A stretch of DNA of 64,000 nt, from positions 248,001-312,000 of the forward strand of contig CAVOXF010000002.1 of assembly GCA_963700375.1 (NCBI GenBank), given 5' to 3'. This stretch comes from JAHEEL01 sp963700375. GTDB taxonomy: Bacteria; Actinomycetota; Acidimicrobiia; Spongiisociales; UBA5794. Position 1 is the first letter of the stretch. Every line of letters begins with the position of its first letter. Below the pieces are notes generated by a model that was not told where the DNA came from, did not search any database, and saw only the letters and a program-made list of their open reading frames with translations. The position numbers and the translations under genes are program-made. Shown here in pieces: positions 16,343-25,493 of this stretch.

Positions 16343-17905
16343 CTACCCGGCGTCGACGTCGACGCGTTCGCCGCGGACCCAGGTTTCGTAGACCAACGTC
16401 TCTCTCAGCTGATCGGGGTCGCAAACGACGGGATCCCGATCCACAATCACCAGATCGGCAGGACTACCGGGTGAGAGGGGGAGCGGTTCGCCGAGTGCTG
16501 CTGCCGCACCGTCGGTGAAGAGCGCAAGCGCGCGATCGGGCAGCAGGCCCTCGCTCGGCGTTACCCCGGCACGATCCCGCGCCAGAGCCATGCCTGCCCA
16601 CGGGTCGGGAGCCTCTACCGGGCTGTCTGAGCCACCGCACATGGGCACACCTGCGAAGTCCAGCGATGCGAACGGATAGGTAGAAACGATGCGGTCGGCG
16701 CCGACTCGGTCTGCGATCCACTCGAACTCCGACCCGAGGAACGACGGCTGCACCGATGCCACGACGCCGAGTCGCGCGATGCGTTCGATGTCGGCTCGCC
16801 CGAGGACCGAGGCGTGTTCGATCCGCAGCTTCCGCGGATCCGCCCCGTCATCGATCAGATCCGCGTACAGATCGATGACGGCAGTGTTCGCCCGGTCGCC
16901 GATGGCATGAAGCGCGACCATTCCTCCCATCATCAGCGACGCCTCAGCGAGTTCGCGGTCGGACGCATCGAGCCTCATCGTTCCCAACTCCCCCGACCGA
17001 TCAGCGAACGGCGCGTGCATGGCCGCGGTGTGACCCCCGAGGCTGCCGTCGGCGAAGCCCTTGTATCCGATCCAGCGAAGCCGGTCGCTGCCCTCGTCGA
17101 GGCGGCGCGCTGCGTCGACGAGGGCAGCGACGGATCGAGCGATGACGAAGGCGTGGACGGTGATCGGGAGGCGGTCTGCCACGCCGACGATGCGGGCCAC
17201 TTCGTCACCCAGACTGGCCCACGGGCCGTCTCCGAGGCCGACGATGCCGCCGATTGACGTGATACCCACGGCGGCAAGGCCGATCAGGGCATCGAGCAAC
17301 ATGCGGTCCGTGATCGACCCGGAGACGTCGAGGCGGGTGGAGACGAGTTCGATGGCCGTCTCGCGGAGGACACCGGTCGGCTCGCCTCCCGGGTCGCGGT
17401 CGATTGAGCCGTTCAACGGGTCCGGTGAGGACCGGTCGACCCCGGCCCGTTCGAGCGCCGCCGTGTTGGCAACGGCGATGTGGCCGCAGTAGCGGTGGAT
17501 GAGGACGGGTCGGTCCGGTGCGGCCGCGTCGAGATCGAAGCGCGTCGGGAGTCGCCCCCCGACCATCGACTCGTCGTCGAGTCGCAGGGCGACGAACGGA
17601 GCGTCCGGGGCAAGGGCGGTAGATTCGCTCCGAATGATGTCCTGCAGCGCCGCGATGCTCGTGGCCGCCTCGAGCGAGGTTCCAAACAGTGCGGAGGCGT
17701 ATGGGACGGGATGCATGTGTGCGTCGCGCATACCCGGCAGAAGGTAGGCCCCCGGAAACTCATGCACGGCGAGTCCCGGTGCGTCGAGCGTGCGGCGATC
17801 TCCGGCTGCAATGACCCGGCTTCCGTCGATCAGGACAGCGTTGCCGTGGACACCCCGGGCCGTTCGAACGGCGTTGGCAACGAGGAGTCGACGGCCGCCC
17901 GTCAT
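16343..17905 (-). CDS. Amidohydrolase family protein (YtcJ-like)
   Basis: 520 aa metal-dependent hydrolase. N-terminal and C-terminal beta-sandwich parts flank a TIM barrel carrying DAHMHP, IGYKGFADGSLGGHTAAM, MVALHAIGDRA, LRIEHASVL and CGGSDSPVEAPDPW. These are the marks of the amidohydrolase_3 / YtcJ subgroup, whose substrates are mostly unknown. The start overlaps the stop of the phosphatase gene by four bases (17902-17905), so it is the second gene of a two-gene operon. A related but frameshifted gene is at 32294-33878. Confidence 0.92.
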   Translation of the reverse strand: MTGGRRLLVANAVRTARGVHGNAVLIDGSRVIAAGDRRTLDAPGLAVHEFPGAYLLPGMRDAHMHPVPYASALFGTSLEAATSIAALQDIIRSESTALAPDAPFVALRLDDESMVGGRLPTRFDLDAAAPDRPVLIHRYCGHIAVANTAALERAGVDRSSPDPLNGSIDRDPGGEPTGVLRETAIELVSTRLDVSGSITDRMLLDALIGLAAVGITSIGGIVGLGDGPWASLGDEVARIVGVADRLPITVHAFVIARSVAALVDAARRLDEGSDRLRWIGYKGFADGSLGGHTAAMHAPFADRSGELGTMRLDASDRELAEASLMMGGMVALHAIGDRANTAVIDLYADLIDDGADPRKLRIEHASVLGRADIERIARLGVVASVQPSFLGSEFEWIADRVGADRIVSTYPFASLDFAGVPMCGGSDSPVEAPDPWAGMALARDRAGVTPSEGLLPDRALALFTDGAAAALGEPLPLSPGSPADLVIVDRDPVVCDPDQLRETLVYETWVRGERVDVDAG

Positions 17906-18687
17906 CTCAACCGGTCGGGAACGAGCGGTTCGACGATGTTCCGAAGACCCTCATGAACGACGGTGTTGCTCGCAAGGACGAGGGGCGTGACCGGTACCGA
18001 ATCGACGCCGTACATGTCGGTGACTCGCCCGCCGGCTTCCCGGACGATGAGAATCCCGGCTGCCTGATCCCACGGCTGGAGATTGAGTTCCCAATAGGCC
18101 TCGTAGCGGCCGGCGGCAACCCACGCGAAGTCGAGAGCAGCCGATCCGAACCGGCGAATCCCATTGACGGAAGCGAGCACGGCTCCGACGACCGCCGCGT
18201 ACTCGTCTGCGTAGTCGCCGTGGTCGTAGGGAAAGCCGGTGGCCACCACGGAGCGATCGAGATTCGAGGTCGCAGACACCGTGATCGGCCGGTCGTTCAG
18301 GGTTGCCCCCTCGTTGGCGGCGGCGGCAAAGCACTCGTCTCGGAGTGGGTCGTAGATGACACCGGCCAGCGGCGTGGATCCCTCCCAGAGGCCGACGCTC
18401 ACCGAAACCTGGGGGATGCCGTGCACGAAGTTGACGGTGCCGTCGAGCGGATCGATGATCCACAGGCGGCCGTCCGGAATCGTCCCGCCGCTTTCCTCCG
18501 CGAGGACGGCGTCGTCGGGACGGTGTTCCGCAAGGAGCGAGAGAATCGCCGCCTCCGACGCATGGTCGGTCTCCGTCACCGGGTCGAAGCGGCGCTTGTA
18601 CTCGGGAACCACAGCACGGTCGAAGCCGTCGCTGACAATCGTCCCACCGGCCCGAGCGGCAAGCACGGCAAGTTCGAGATCGTTCAT
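17902..18687 (-). CDS. Inositol monophosphatase family protein
   Basis: 261 aa from the ATG at 18687 (the upstream 49 codons are not protein-like). Mg-dependent phosphatase signatures: VTETDHASE, LAEESGG, the metal motif WIIDPLDGTVNFVHGIP, and the late WDQAAGILIVREAGGRVTD. Family members act on inositol phosphates, histidinol phosphate, fructose-1,6-bisphosphate or PAP; the choice cannot be made here. First gene of an operon with the downstream amidohydrolase (ATGA overlap). Confidence 0.92.
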   Translation of the reverse strand: MNDLELAVLAARAGGTIVSDGFDRAVVPEYKRRFDPVTETDHASEAAILSLLAEHRPDDAVLAEESGGTIPDGRLWIIDPLDGTVNFVHGIPQVSVSVGLWEGSTPLAGVIYDPLRDECFAAAANEGATLNDRPITVSATSNLDRSVVATGFPYDHGDYADEYAAVVGAVLASVNGIRRFGSAALDFAWVAAGRYEAYWELNLQPWDQAAGILIVREAGGRVTDMYGVDSVPVTPLVLASNTVVHEGLRNIVEPLVPDRLR

Positions 18688-18812
18688 GGAGGGGAGACTA
18701 GGGGGCGGGCGCGAGTCGGTGTTCGCCGCCGGCGATCGGAGTAGTCGAGTGACTGAGTGGCTGAGGAGTGCCTCAGCGATCAACGCTTCCGACTCACTAC
18801 CCTCGCTCTGCC

Positions 18813-20300
18813 ATGTTTCCCTACCTTGCCGCATTTGCCAGTGCCTTGCTCATGTGGGCTGCGTTCCCTCCGCTGGACATCGGTCCGATTGCGTTTGTCG
18901 CGCCCATTCCGCTGTTCTGGGCGCTGCGGCGCGTAGAGCGGGGCTTTGAGGCCGTGACGATCGGATTCCTTTGGGGGACGGTGTTCTTCGGGATGCTGCT
19001 CTACTGGATCACGATTCTCGGCTTCATCGCGTGGGTTCCCCTGGTACTGCTCATGGCGGCCTACTTTGCCGCCTACGCCCTGGTTGTGTGGCTGTTCCGC
19101 CTTTGGCCGGCGTGGCGGTGGTGGCTCATCGCCGTCGGAGCGTGGGCGATTATCGAGTTCCTCCGCGCCCGATTCCCCTTCGGCGGCTTTCCATGGGGCA
19201 ACATCGGATATGCGGCCGGCGGATTCCCGCCTCTGCTCGGGAGCGTGCAGCTGATCGGCCCCGCCGGCTGGACCGTTCTCGCGGTGGCGTTCGCTGCAGC
19301 GACTGCGCTCTTGATCGAGTCACGAGAACACTGGCGGCAGTTCGTCGACACGACCGTGGTCATCGTCTTGCTCGGCGTGGCCGGGGCGCTGTTCGCCCCA
19401 AGCGCCGACGGGACCCCGGTTCGTGTTGCGATCGTCCAGGGCGGTTCGCCGTGCCCCATGGTCCATTGCCAGAACGAGAACCAGCGCATCTTCGAGTCGC
19501 ATTTGGCGCTCACGGAGACGATTCCGGACGGGGGCGCACGCCTTGTGGTGTGGGCAGAGAACTCGACCGGACCCCCGTTCGATCCCGAGAGCAACGATGC
19601 GGTGAAGGCGGCGATCATCTCGGAAGCCGGACGAATCGGTGCGTACTTTCTCGTGTCGGGCACGCGCAAGGTCGAACCTGATGCGTTCCTGAACGTCAAC
19701 ATGCTGTATTCACCCGAGGGGGTGAAGATCGGCGAGTACGCCAAGCAGCACCCGGTTCCGTTCGGGGAGTACGTGCCGTTGCGGTCGCTGCTCAGCTTCA
19801 TCCCACAACTGGATCAGGTTCCACGCGACATGGTGCGTGGCACCGACCCGGTGGTGTTCCCGATGACCGAGGGGCAGTTGGGTTCGGTGATCTCGTTCGA
19901 AGGGGCATTCCCGAGAAGCATCCGCGCGATCGCACACGCCGGGTCTCAACTGATGGTCGTTGCAACCAACGAGAGTTCCTACGGCAACTCGTACGCGTCG
20001 GATCAACTCGTCGACATGACCAGGGTGAACGCGGCGGCGATCGGCCAGGATCTGGTCCATGCGGCGATCACCGGCAAGTCGACGTTCATCACCGCGGCGG
20101 GCGAGGTCGGGGAGGAGACGGGCCTATTCACAGAGCAGGTTCTGTACGGGAACGTTGCGATGCGTTCCGCCGGTCCGACCCTGTTCACTCGATTCCCGAA
20201 TTGGATGACGTTGCTCGCGGTGATTACTCTTGCTGCTGCTCTCTTCTGGCCGGGAGAAGGTGGTCTCGAGGCAATCGTGGGCCGTCACCGGCCCGACTGA
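18813..20300 (+). CDS. lnt: Apolipoprotein N-acyltransferase (catalytic Cys replaced by Ser)
   Basis: Adds the third acyl chain to lipoproteins. 495 aa from the ATG at 18813. The N-terminal ~190 residues form several membrane helices with FPFGGFPWGNIGYA; a nitrilase-like domain follows, then a final C-terminal helix. Of the Glu-Lys-Cys triad, Glu 249 (VWAENSTG) and Lys 311 (EYAKQHPVPFGEYVP) are present. The Cys position reads Ser 361 (SVISFEGAFPR, codon TCG at 19893-19895). Either activity is altered or this is a lineage variant. The window also encodes lgt and at least four lipoproteins. Confidence 0.88.
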   Translation: MFPYLAAFASALLMWAAFPPLDIGPIAFVAPIPLFWALRRVERGFEAVTIGFLWGTVFFGMLLYWITILGFIAWVPLVLLMAAYFAAYALVVWLFRLWPAWRWWLIAVGAWAIIEFLRARFPFGGFPWGNIGYAAGGFPPLLGSVQLIGPAGWTVLAVAFAAATALLIESREHWRQFVDTTVVIVLLGVAGALFAPSADGTPVRVAIVQGGSPCPMVHCQNENQRIFESHLALTETIPDGGARLVVWAENSTGPPFDPESNDAVKAAIISEAGRIGAYFLVSGTRKVEPDAFLNVNMLYSPEGVKIGEYAKQHPVPFGEYVPLRSLLSFIPQLDQVPRDMVRGTDPVVFPMTEGQLGSVISFEGAFPRSIRAIAHAGSQLMVVATNESSYGNSYASDQLVDMTRVNAAAIGQDLVHAAITGKSTFITAAGEVGEETGLFTEQVLYGNVAMRSAGPTLFTRFPNWMTLLAVITLAAALFWPGEGGLEAIVGRHRPD

Positions 20301-20322
20301 CGCATCCCGGGCAAAGATTGTT

Positions 20323-20351
20323 TTGCAATGTCGGGATAGTGCAAATAGTAT
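20323..20351 (+). promoter_or_regulatory. Possible sigma-70-type promoter upstream of the small zinc-finger gene
   Basis: TTGCAA at 20323-20328 and TAGTAT at 20346-20351 with 17-bp spacing, in an AT-richer patch, about 80 nt before the gene at 20440. Sequence-based guess only. Confidence 0.45.
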
Positions 20352-20439
20352 CTGAACAGCACATTCTCTCGAACCCCGTTCGGTGTCGTCCACCACCGAC
20401 CTTACGGGCCAATCCAATCGCTCTCCTCGGAGGTCAAAT

Positions 20440-20628
20440 ATGTCCGACATCATGAAGGCTTCTCGCCCCCAGGGCCGATCCCGCCGGCCGAAGACGTACG
20501 ACGAAGGCCGCGTCTGTGGCAGCGACGCATGCGACACCGTCCTGTCCCGCTACAACCGTGCCGAGTTCTGCCACACCCACAAGCCGGTCAAGTACCCCCG
20601 CCTCCGCGGTGTGCTGACACAGAACTAG
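20440..20628 (+). CDS. Small zinc-finger-like protein with LSRYN motif
   Basis: 62 aa, basic. The ATG at 20440 is preceded by GGAGG at about 20427-20431. The core is CGSDACDTVLSRYNRAEFCHTHKP, a likely Cys2-Cys/His zinc site. As I recall it, the LSRYN signature with flanking cysteines occurs as a zinc ribbon at the ends of actinobacterial HTH proteins; here it stands alone with a basic N-terminal arm. Nucleic-acid binding is plausible but unproven. It appears monocistronic, with a promoter-like sequence upstream and a very strong terminator downstream. Confidence 0.75.
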   Translation: MSDIMKASRPQGRSRRPKTYDEGRVCGSDACDTVLSRYNRAEFCHTHKPVKYPRLRGVLTQN

Positions 20629-20674
20629 AAGAGAGCTACGAGCGACCGGTACCAGCTACCAGCCAGGAATCAGA

Positions 20675-20705
20675 AGAGAGCCGGCGCCGAAGGCGCCGGC
20701 TCTCT
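20675..20705. terminator. Strong bidirectional terminator hairpin
   Basis: Perfect 14-bp inverted repeat (AGAGAGCCGGCGCC and its complement) around loop GAA, between the convergent zinc-finger gene (ends 20628) and aminotransferase gene (ends 20729). Confidence 0.85.
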
Positions 20706-20728
20706 CGCGTTTGGTACCGTGCTCGCAT

Positions 20729-21997
20729 CTATGCCTCGTAGGCGGTGATCGCTTGGTCGAGGATGTCGATGCCGGCCTCGAGGTCGTCAAGGGACACGTT
20801 GAGCGGCGGGATGAACCGGATCACGTTGTTGTCCGGACCACAGTCGAGGAGGAACAGACCGAGGTCTTCGGCCTTCTTCGAGATGCTGGCCCAAGCCTCG
20901 GTGTCCGGCTCCCGTCCGTTCTTCACAAGTTCGATCCCGATCATCAGGCCGAGGCCCCGGATGTCGCCGATGGTGCGGTGACGTTCCTGGAGATCGCCGA
21001 GTCGCGTGAACGCCAGGTCGGACCGTTCGGCGATTCCGGGGATCACGGCGCGCAGTTCGTCGACCACCGCCGCTGCGGCCGCGCACGACACCGGGTTCCC
21101 ACCAAAGGTGGTGCCGTGTGATCCGGGCGGGAACTTCGAGAAGATCTCCTTCGAGGAGCCGACCGCCGAGAGCGGGAGGCCGTTGGCGATCGCCTTGCCC
21201 ATCACGAGGATGTCCGGGTCGATGCCGTAGACCTGGCTTGCGAAATAGTCGCCGGTTCGGCCGAAGCCGGTCTGGACCTCGTCCGCGATCATCAGAATCC
21301 CGTGCTCATCTGCAATATCACGGATCGCCTTCATGAACTCGTAGCCCGCCGGGTAGTAGCCGCCTTCGCCCTGCAGCGGTTCGAAGAGGAACGCAGCGAT
21401 CTCGTCCGGCATGACCTCGTGCTTGAACAGCAGGCGCAGCTCGTTGAGGGCGTACGCGTTGGCGTCTTCCTGCGACATGTTCCAGCGGTAGGGGTGCGGG
21501 AACGGCGTCACGAAGACCGACGGCACCAGCGGGAAGTACCCACTGCGGTACTTCGACCGGGAGGTCGTGTACGACACCGACCCCATGCTGCGGCCGTGGA
21601 ATCCACCTCGAAACACGATGATGCCCTGGCGCCCTGAGGTCTTCCTTGCGAGCTTCACCGAACCCTCCACGGCTTCGGCGCCCGAGTTCATGAAGAACAG
21701 CTGCTCGACCGTGTCCGGGGCAACGCCGATGATCTTCTCGGCCGCGGCGGCCACCGACTCGTACAGGAACGATCCTCCTGCGTGCCAGAGGCGGCTGAGC
21801 TGGTCCTCGGCCGCGGCGGCGACGGCAGGCGGACGGTGGCCGAGGTTGGTAACGGCGATGCCGCACGCGAAGTCGATGTAGCGCTTGCCGTTGGCGTCGG
21901 TGACCCAGGTGCCGTCGCCTTCGACGATCTCGATCTTCGAGTCATAGGTGATGACGGGGGCGATGAGGTCTTCAATTCGGCGGGAGAGGTCGGTCAT
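20729..21997 (-). CDS. Class III aminotransferase (4-aminobutyrate aminotransferase-like)
   Basis: 422 aa PLP enzyme. Motifs in order: YIDFACGIAVTNLGH, FFMNSGAEAVEGSVKLAR, FRGGFHGRSMGS, EPLQGEGGYYPAG, the PLP Asp in MIADEVQTGFGRTG, Schiff-base Lys in LVMGKAIANGLPLSAVG, and THFGG-type HGTTFGGNPVSCAAA. This matches GABA / omega-amino acid:2-oxoacid transaminases. With the polyamine-type importer and aldehyde dehydrogenase at 34-39 kb it could work in amine catabolism, but it is not in that operon. AGGAGGA lies just upstream of the start. Confidence 0.92.
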   Translation of the reverse strand: MTDLSRRIEDLIAPVITYDSKIEIVEGDGTWVTDANGKRYIDFACGIAVTNLGHRPPAVAAAAEDQLSRLWHAGGSFLYESVAAAAEKIIGVAPDTVEQLFFMNSGAEAVEGSVKLARKTSGRQGIIVFRGGFHGRSMGSVSYTTSRSKYRSGYFPLVPSVFVTPFPHPYRWNMSQEDANAYALNELRLLFKHEVMPDEIAAFLFEPLQGEGGYYPAGYEFMKAIRDIADEHGILMIADEVQTGFGRTGDYFASQVYGIDPDILVMGKAIANGLPLSAVGSSKEIFSKFPPGSHGTTFGGNPVSCAAAAAVVDELRAVIPGIAERSDLAFTRLGDLQERHRTIGDIRGLGLMIGIELVKNGREPDTEAWASISKKAEDLGLFLLDCGPDNNVIRFIPPLNVSLDDLEAGIDILDQAITAYEA

Positions 21998-22195
21998 GGT
22001 GTTCCTCCTGGTTCGCTGGCGGATACGTACGAGGCTGGAGTTCGCTACGGCGCAGCGAAGAGGTGGCCGCGTTCAGTCTGAGGAGTCCAGAACATGGTGA
22101 CATTATGCCTCGCGGATGGGGCTGAGGAGCCGGGGAGGTGAGCAGGTGAGGCGAGAAGCCGCAATTCACGCCTGTTGGGGAAGGAATTGGACGAT

Positions 22196-23035
22196 CTACT
22201 CGCCCTTGAACTCCGGGGACCGACGTTCGATGAACGATGCCATGGCTTCGCCGAGGTCGTCGGAGTGGAGGAACGCGGCGTTCCACAGGGCGACGTAGTC
22301 GAGCGCCTCGGCCACCGTCCGCCCATCACCGGCGCGAAGCACCGCCTTGGTGCCTTGGACAGAGAGCGGCGAGTTGGCGGCGATCAATTCCGCGGTCTCT
22401 ACGGCCGCCGCAAGCACCGACTCCCGGTCGGGGAGCAGGCGGGTGATGAGCCCCAGCGACGCGGCCTCTCCGGCGTCGAAGTCGCGCCCGGTGTATGCCA
22501 GCTCGGCAACGCTTCCCGGATCGATGATGCGAGGCAGGCGCTGAAGGGTCCCGACGTCAGCCACCATGGCGAGGCGAGTCTCCCTGATCGAGAAGACGGC
22601 ATCGGCCGACGCATAGCGAATGTCGCAGGCGGTGATCAGATCGACGCCCGCACCGATGCAGTAGCCGTGGATCGCTGCGATCACCGGTTTGGCGCACGCA
22701 GCGAGGGACGAGAAGGTGTGCTGCATCGCCTTGACGAGTTGGCGAGTCCGTGCTCGATGGACAACGGGCGACGGCGGATGCGACGCCGCAGGGTCGAGGC
22801 TCCCGGTCGCCATTGTCGGGCCAAACAGCTTCAGGTCGAGGCCAGCGGTGAAGGCCGGGCCTTTCGCTGCGATCACGATCGCCCGCGTTTCGATGTCGTC
22901 GCTCAGTTCCTCGATGATGGCTGGGAACTGCGTCCAAAACTCCGGGGCGAACGCATTGCGCTGGTCGGGGCGGTCCAGCCACACAATGGAGACCGGGCCG
23001 CGACGCTCGACCGATACGGGGGATGTTGTTTCCAT
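22196..23035 (-). CDS. Enoyl-CoA hydratase/isomerase family protein
   Basis: 279 aa crotonase-fold protein from the ATG at 23035. Oxyanion-hole motifs are IAAKGPAFTAGLDLKLF (first) and IHGYCIGAGVDLITACDIRYAS (second). The catalytic region reads FSIRETRLAMVADVGTLQRLPRIID with Asp in VADVG and no Glu at the usual hydratase position. This is more like dienoyl-CoA isomerase (ECH1-like) than a standard hydratase. CoA-thioester substrate unknown. The gap 21998-22195 holds no feature I can name. Confidence 0.9.
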   Translation of the reverse strand: METTSPVSVERRGPVSIVWLDRPDQRNAFAPEFWTQFPAIIEELSDDIETRAIVIAAKGPAFTAGLDLKLFGPTMATGSLDPAASHPPSPVVHRARTRQLVKAMQHTFSSLAACAKPVIAAIHGYCIGAGVDLITACDIRYASADAVFSIRETRLAMVADVGTLQRLPRIIDPGSVAELAYTGRDFDAGEAASLGLITRLLPDRESVLAAAVETAELIAANSPLSVQGTKAVLRAGDGRTVAEALDYVALWNAAFLHSDDLGEAMASFIERRSPEFKGE

Positions 23036-23057
23036 GCCGAAAGCGTAGCGATCGGCC

Positions 23058-23630
23058 TCAGCCGAACCTCTCGATGCCCGTAGCGAGGCGATCGAGGGAG
23101 TCAACGCTGAACCATGAGCGTCCGTCTTCACCCCACGACCGCCACTGCTTCTCGTCGACGAGGCGAGTCTCGACACGATCGAGGGCAGCGATGATCGAGC
23201 GGCCCCCTTCATCGAGGATCCCGGATGCAGCCTCGAGAAACTCAGGCCGGTAGATCGCGCACGTGACCTGCTGCCAGCCAGCGTCCATCGGCACGACCGC
23301 ATCGCCGTCGAGTTCCAGGAGTGCCTCCAGCGTCTGCGCGCGGACGAAGGGGTGGTCGACGGCCACCAGAACGACGGTTCGGTGGGGGTGCACGCTGAGC
23401 ACCGTCTCGAGGCCAATCAACGGGCCACGGGCGTCTGATCGCCGGTCCGCGAGAGCCGCCATCCCGTTCGGCGCTCCCGGGCGGCCAACCACGACGATGT
23501 CGCCAATCGAGGCAACGGAAGCCGCTACGGCTTCGAGCATCGTGGCTCCTTCAATCGGGGCCATCGCCTTGTCGAAACCCATGCGGGTGCTATCTCCGCC
23601 CGCAAGCACTGCGACGATCGGTCGAGTCAT
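23058..23630 (-). CDS. mobA: Molybdenum cofactor guanylyltransferase
   Basis: 190 aa from the ATG at 23630. GTP-binding LAGGDSTRMGFDKAMAPIEG at the N-terminus, VVGRPGAP, GPLIGLETVL, and the metal-binding VDHPFV (usually DMPF/CDxPF). MobA links GMP to molybdopterin to form bis-MGD, used by DMSO-reductase-family enzymes. It is separated by 22 bp from the upstream end of the hydratase gene on the same strand. moeA genes occur at the far end of the window. NTP transferases of other nucleotide sugars are the alternative. Confidence 0.85.
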   Translation of the reverse strand: MTRPIVAVLAGGDSTRMGFDKAMAPIEGATMLEAVAASVASIGDIVVVGRPGAPNGMAALADRRSDARGPLIGLETVLSVHPHRTVVLVAVDHPFVRAQTLEALLELDGDAVVPMDAGWQQVTCAIYRPEFLEAASGILDEGGRSIIAALDRVETRLVDEKQWRSWGEDGRSWFSVDSLDRLATGIERFG

Positions 23631-23726
23631 GGGGCGACGGTACCGGAACCGGACTGGCAACTCAGACCGTCATATCGGACGAGGCCCGGTGGTGACACCG
23701 GACCGCACCCGACAAGGAGAGAGACG

Positions 23727-24713
23727 ATGAAGAGATCGAACCGGACGGGAAAGACACGAATCGCAACGGCGGCCTTGCTGGCCGCCGTTCTGTTGTTGGC
23801 GGCCTGCAACGGGTCGGACGACGCCGAAAGCGCGACGACCGCGGCCGCCGACATCGGCTACGCCACGGAACAGACGATCGCCGCCGGTGACAGCGACGGC
23901 GGGGCTGATGCGGGATTGGCAAGCGCCCAAGGGGTCAATGTGTCTGCGGCGATCGGGACCGATATTCCCGTCGACCTGAAGGTCATCCGCGACGGACAGG
24001 TCGATATCAGGGTTGAACCAGGAACGTTCGGCCAGGTCTCGGCGCAGCTCAGGAGCATCGCCGCGGATCTCGGCGGGTATATCACCGCTGGAGAGACGCA
24101 CCTCCAGGCGATCGACGACGTTGACTACACCGTCGGATGGCTCACGCTGCGAGTCCCGGAGGACCGGTTCGACGACGCCCTCAGTCGGGTCGACGGCCTC
24201 GGCGAACGGCTGAGCCTCAGCGTATCGAGTCAGGATGTCACCGAGGAGTATGTGGATCTCGAGGGTCGTCTGAGCTACTGGCGAAGCCAGGAGGAGTTCT
24301 ACATGCGCCTCATGGGCGAGGCCACGGAGATCGACGATCTCGTGACGATCCAGACCCGGATGCAGGATGTGCTCCTCAGCATCGAGCAGATCGAAGGGCG
24401 TCTGCGCTATCTCGACAGCCGCACCAGCTTCTCGACCCTGACCGTTGGTCTCACCGAGGTCCCCGGGTCGACCCCGATCGATGAACCGGACGATCCGGGC
24501 ATCATCGAGAGCGCCATCGAACAGGCCGGCACGGTCCTGCTGGCAACGATCGGCGGACTCATCGTCGGCGCCGCCTTCGTGCTTCCGATCGCCCTCCTCG
24601 CTGTCGTTGGCTTCGGACTCTGGCGTGCAGTCGTTGCAGTCCGCAAGCCCAAGGGATCAGTGCAGCCGTCGTCAGAGACGCCGGCATCGGAAGAACTGCC
24701 CTCGGAGGAATAG
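23727..24713 (+). CDS. DUF4349 domain lipoprotein
   Basis: 328 aa. Lipoprotein signal peptide with lipobox LAAC (Cys 27) and a disordered Ala/Thr/Asp-rich spacer to ~70. The DUF4349 domain follows (IRDGQVDIRVE, GGYITAGE, LTLRVPEDRFDDALSRVDGLG, a coiled-coil SQDVTEEYVDLEGRL to IEQIEGRLRYL). A C-terminal membrane helix (about 270-300) and a cytoplasmic tail end the protein. So it is anchored at both ends, an envelope protein of unknown role. GGAGAGA precedes the ATG by a few bases. Confidence 0.88.
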   Translation: MKRSNRTGKTRIATAALLAAVLLLAACNGSDDAESATTAAADIGYATEQTIAAGDSDGGADAGLASAQGVNVSAAIGTDIPVDLKVIRDGQVDIRVEPGTFGQVSAQLRSIAADLGGYITAGETHLQAIDDVDYTVGWLTLRVPEDRFDDALSRVDGLGERLSLSVSSQDVTEEYVDLEGRLSYWRSQEEFYMRLMGEATEIDDLVTIQTRMQDVLLSIEQIEGRLRYLDSRTSFSTLTVGLTEVPGSTPIDEPDDPGIIESAIEQAGTVLLATIGGLIVGAAFVLPIALLAVVGFGLWRAVVAVRKPKGSVQPSSETPASEELPSEE

Positions 24714-24737
24714 AGTGGCCAACCGATCGGCGGAGGG

Positions 24738-25346
24738 TCAGTTGAGCGTGAAGGGCGGGTACTCGTCGGTCAGTGCGACGGTCCAGCCCCACGCTCGTGC
24801 CCACCACCGTTGGTAGTTCAAGATGAACTCGTGGAAACCGAGCGGCAGTTGGCCCGTGAACACGACGGTCACGTAGCCGACCCAGGCCACGAGGAGTACG
24901 CCGAAGCTCATCAGGAAGAGAATGATGAAGTGGGGGAGGGCGGCGAGGGTGCGGATGAGGAAGATCCCGAGCACCGCCAGGAGCCGGTTCCGCGGCTGGG
25001 GTGCCGTCTCCACGGTGACGGTCATCGGGTAGTTGTCGTCGGTACCGAACGTTGGATAGACGTCCGTGGTGCCTGCGAACCAGGCGACCACGCGCGTGGT
25101 CCAGGCGAGGAAGATGATCTCGAGGCGGCGGATGGGGTCGGGCAGGCGGTCCGTGAACGCGATACCCCAATAGCCGATCCAGGCCAGGATCTGGATCATC
25201 ATGCCGAACAGGAACAACAGGACGATGTGTGGCAGCAGGAGGACCAGCTTCAGGGCCACGATTCCGGCTGCGGCCAACCACCGGTTGCGCTGCTCGTCAT
25301 CGACGGGCATCTCGACGGTGATCGGGTAGTTAGGGGTTCCACTCAT
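24738..25346 (-). CDS. DUF4389 domain membrane protein
   Basis: 202 aa from the ATG at 25346; the longer frame to 26042 is antisense to the next gene. It consists of two similar halves, each with NYP-T/V-V-E, an RNR motif, and paired hydrophobic helices containing LPH followed by ILFLM or VLLFLFGM, ending in TDRLPD or TGQLP. This is the DUF4389 pattern, four membrane helices. Function unknown. Convergent with the DUF4349 lipoprotein gene. Confidence 0.85.
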   Translation of the reverse strand: MSGTPNYPITVEMPVDDEQRNRWLAAAGIVALKLVLLLPHIVLLFLFGMMIQILAWIGYWGIAFTDRLPDPIRRLEIIFLAWTTRVVAWFAGTTDVYPTFGTDDNYPMTVTVETAPQPRNRLLAVLGIFLIRTLAALPHFIILFLMSFGVLLVAWVGYVTVVFTGQLPLGFHEFILNYQRWWARAWGWTVALTDEYPPFTLN

Positions 25347-25493
25347 GGCCGCAACGGTACCCGGTCCGTGCGCTCCCGTCAGCCCAGTGGGACTCTTGAT
25401 AGCAGAGCAGTTCGTCGGGGAGAAGGCGCCGGGTCGAGTACCGGTCGTCTGCGGGTCTGCGCAGCGCCGGAATTCGGTGCGTAGCCTGTGGCC

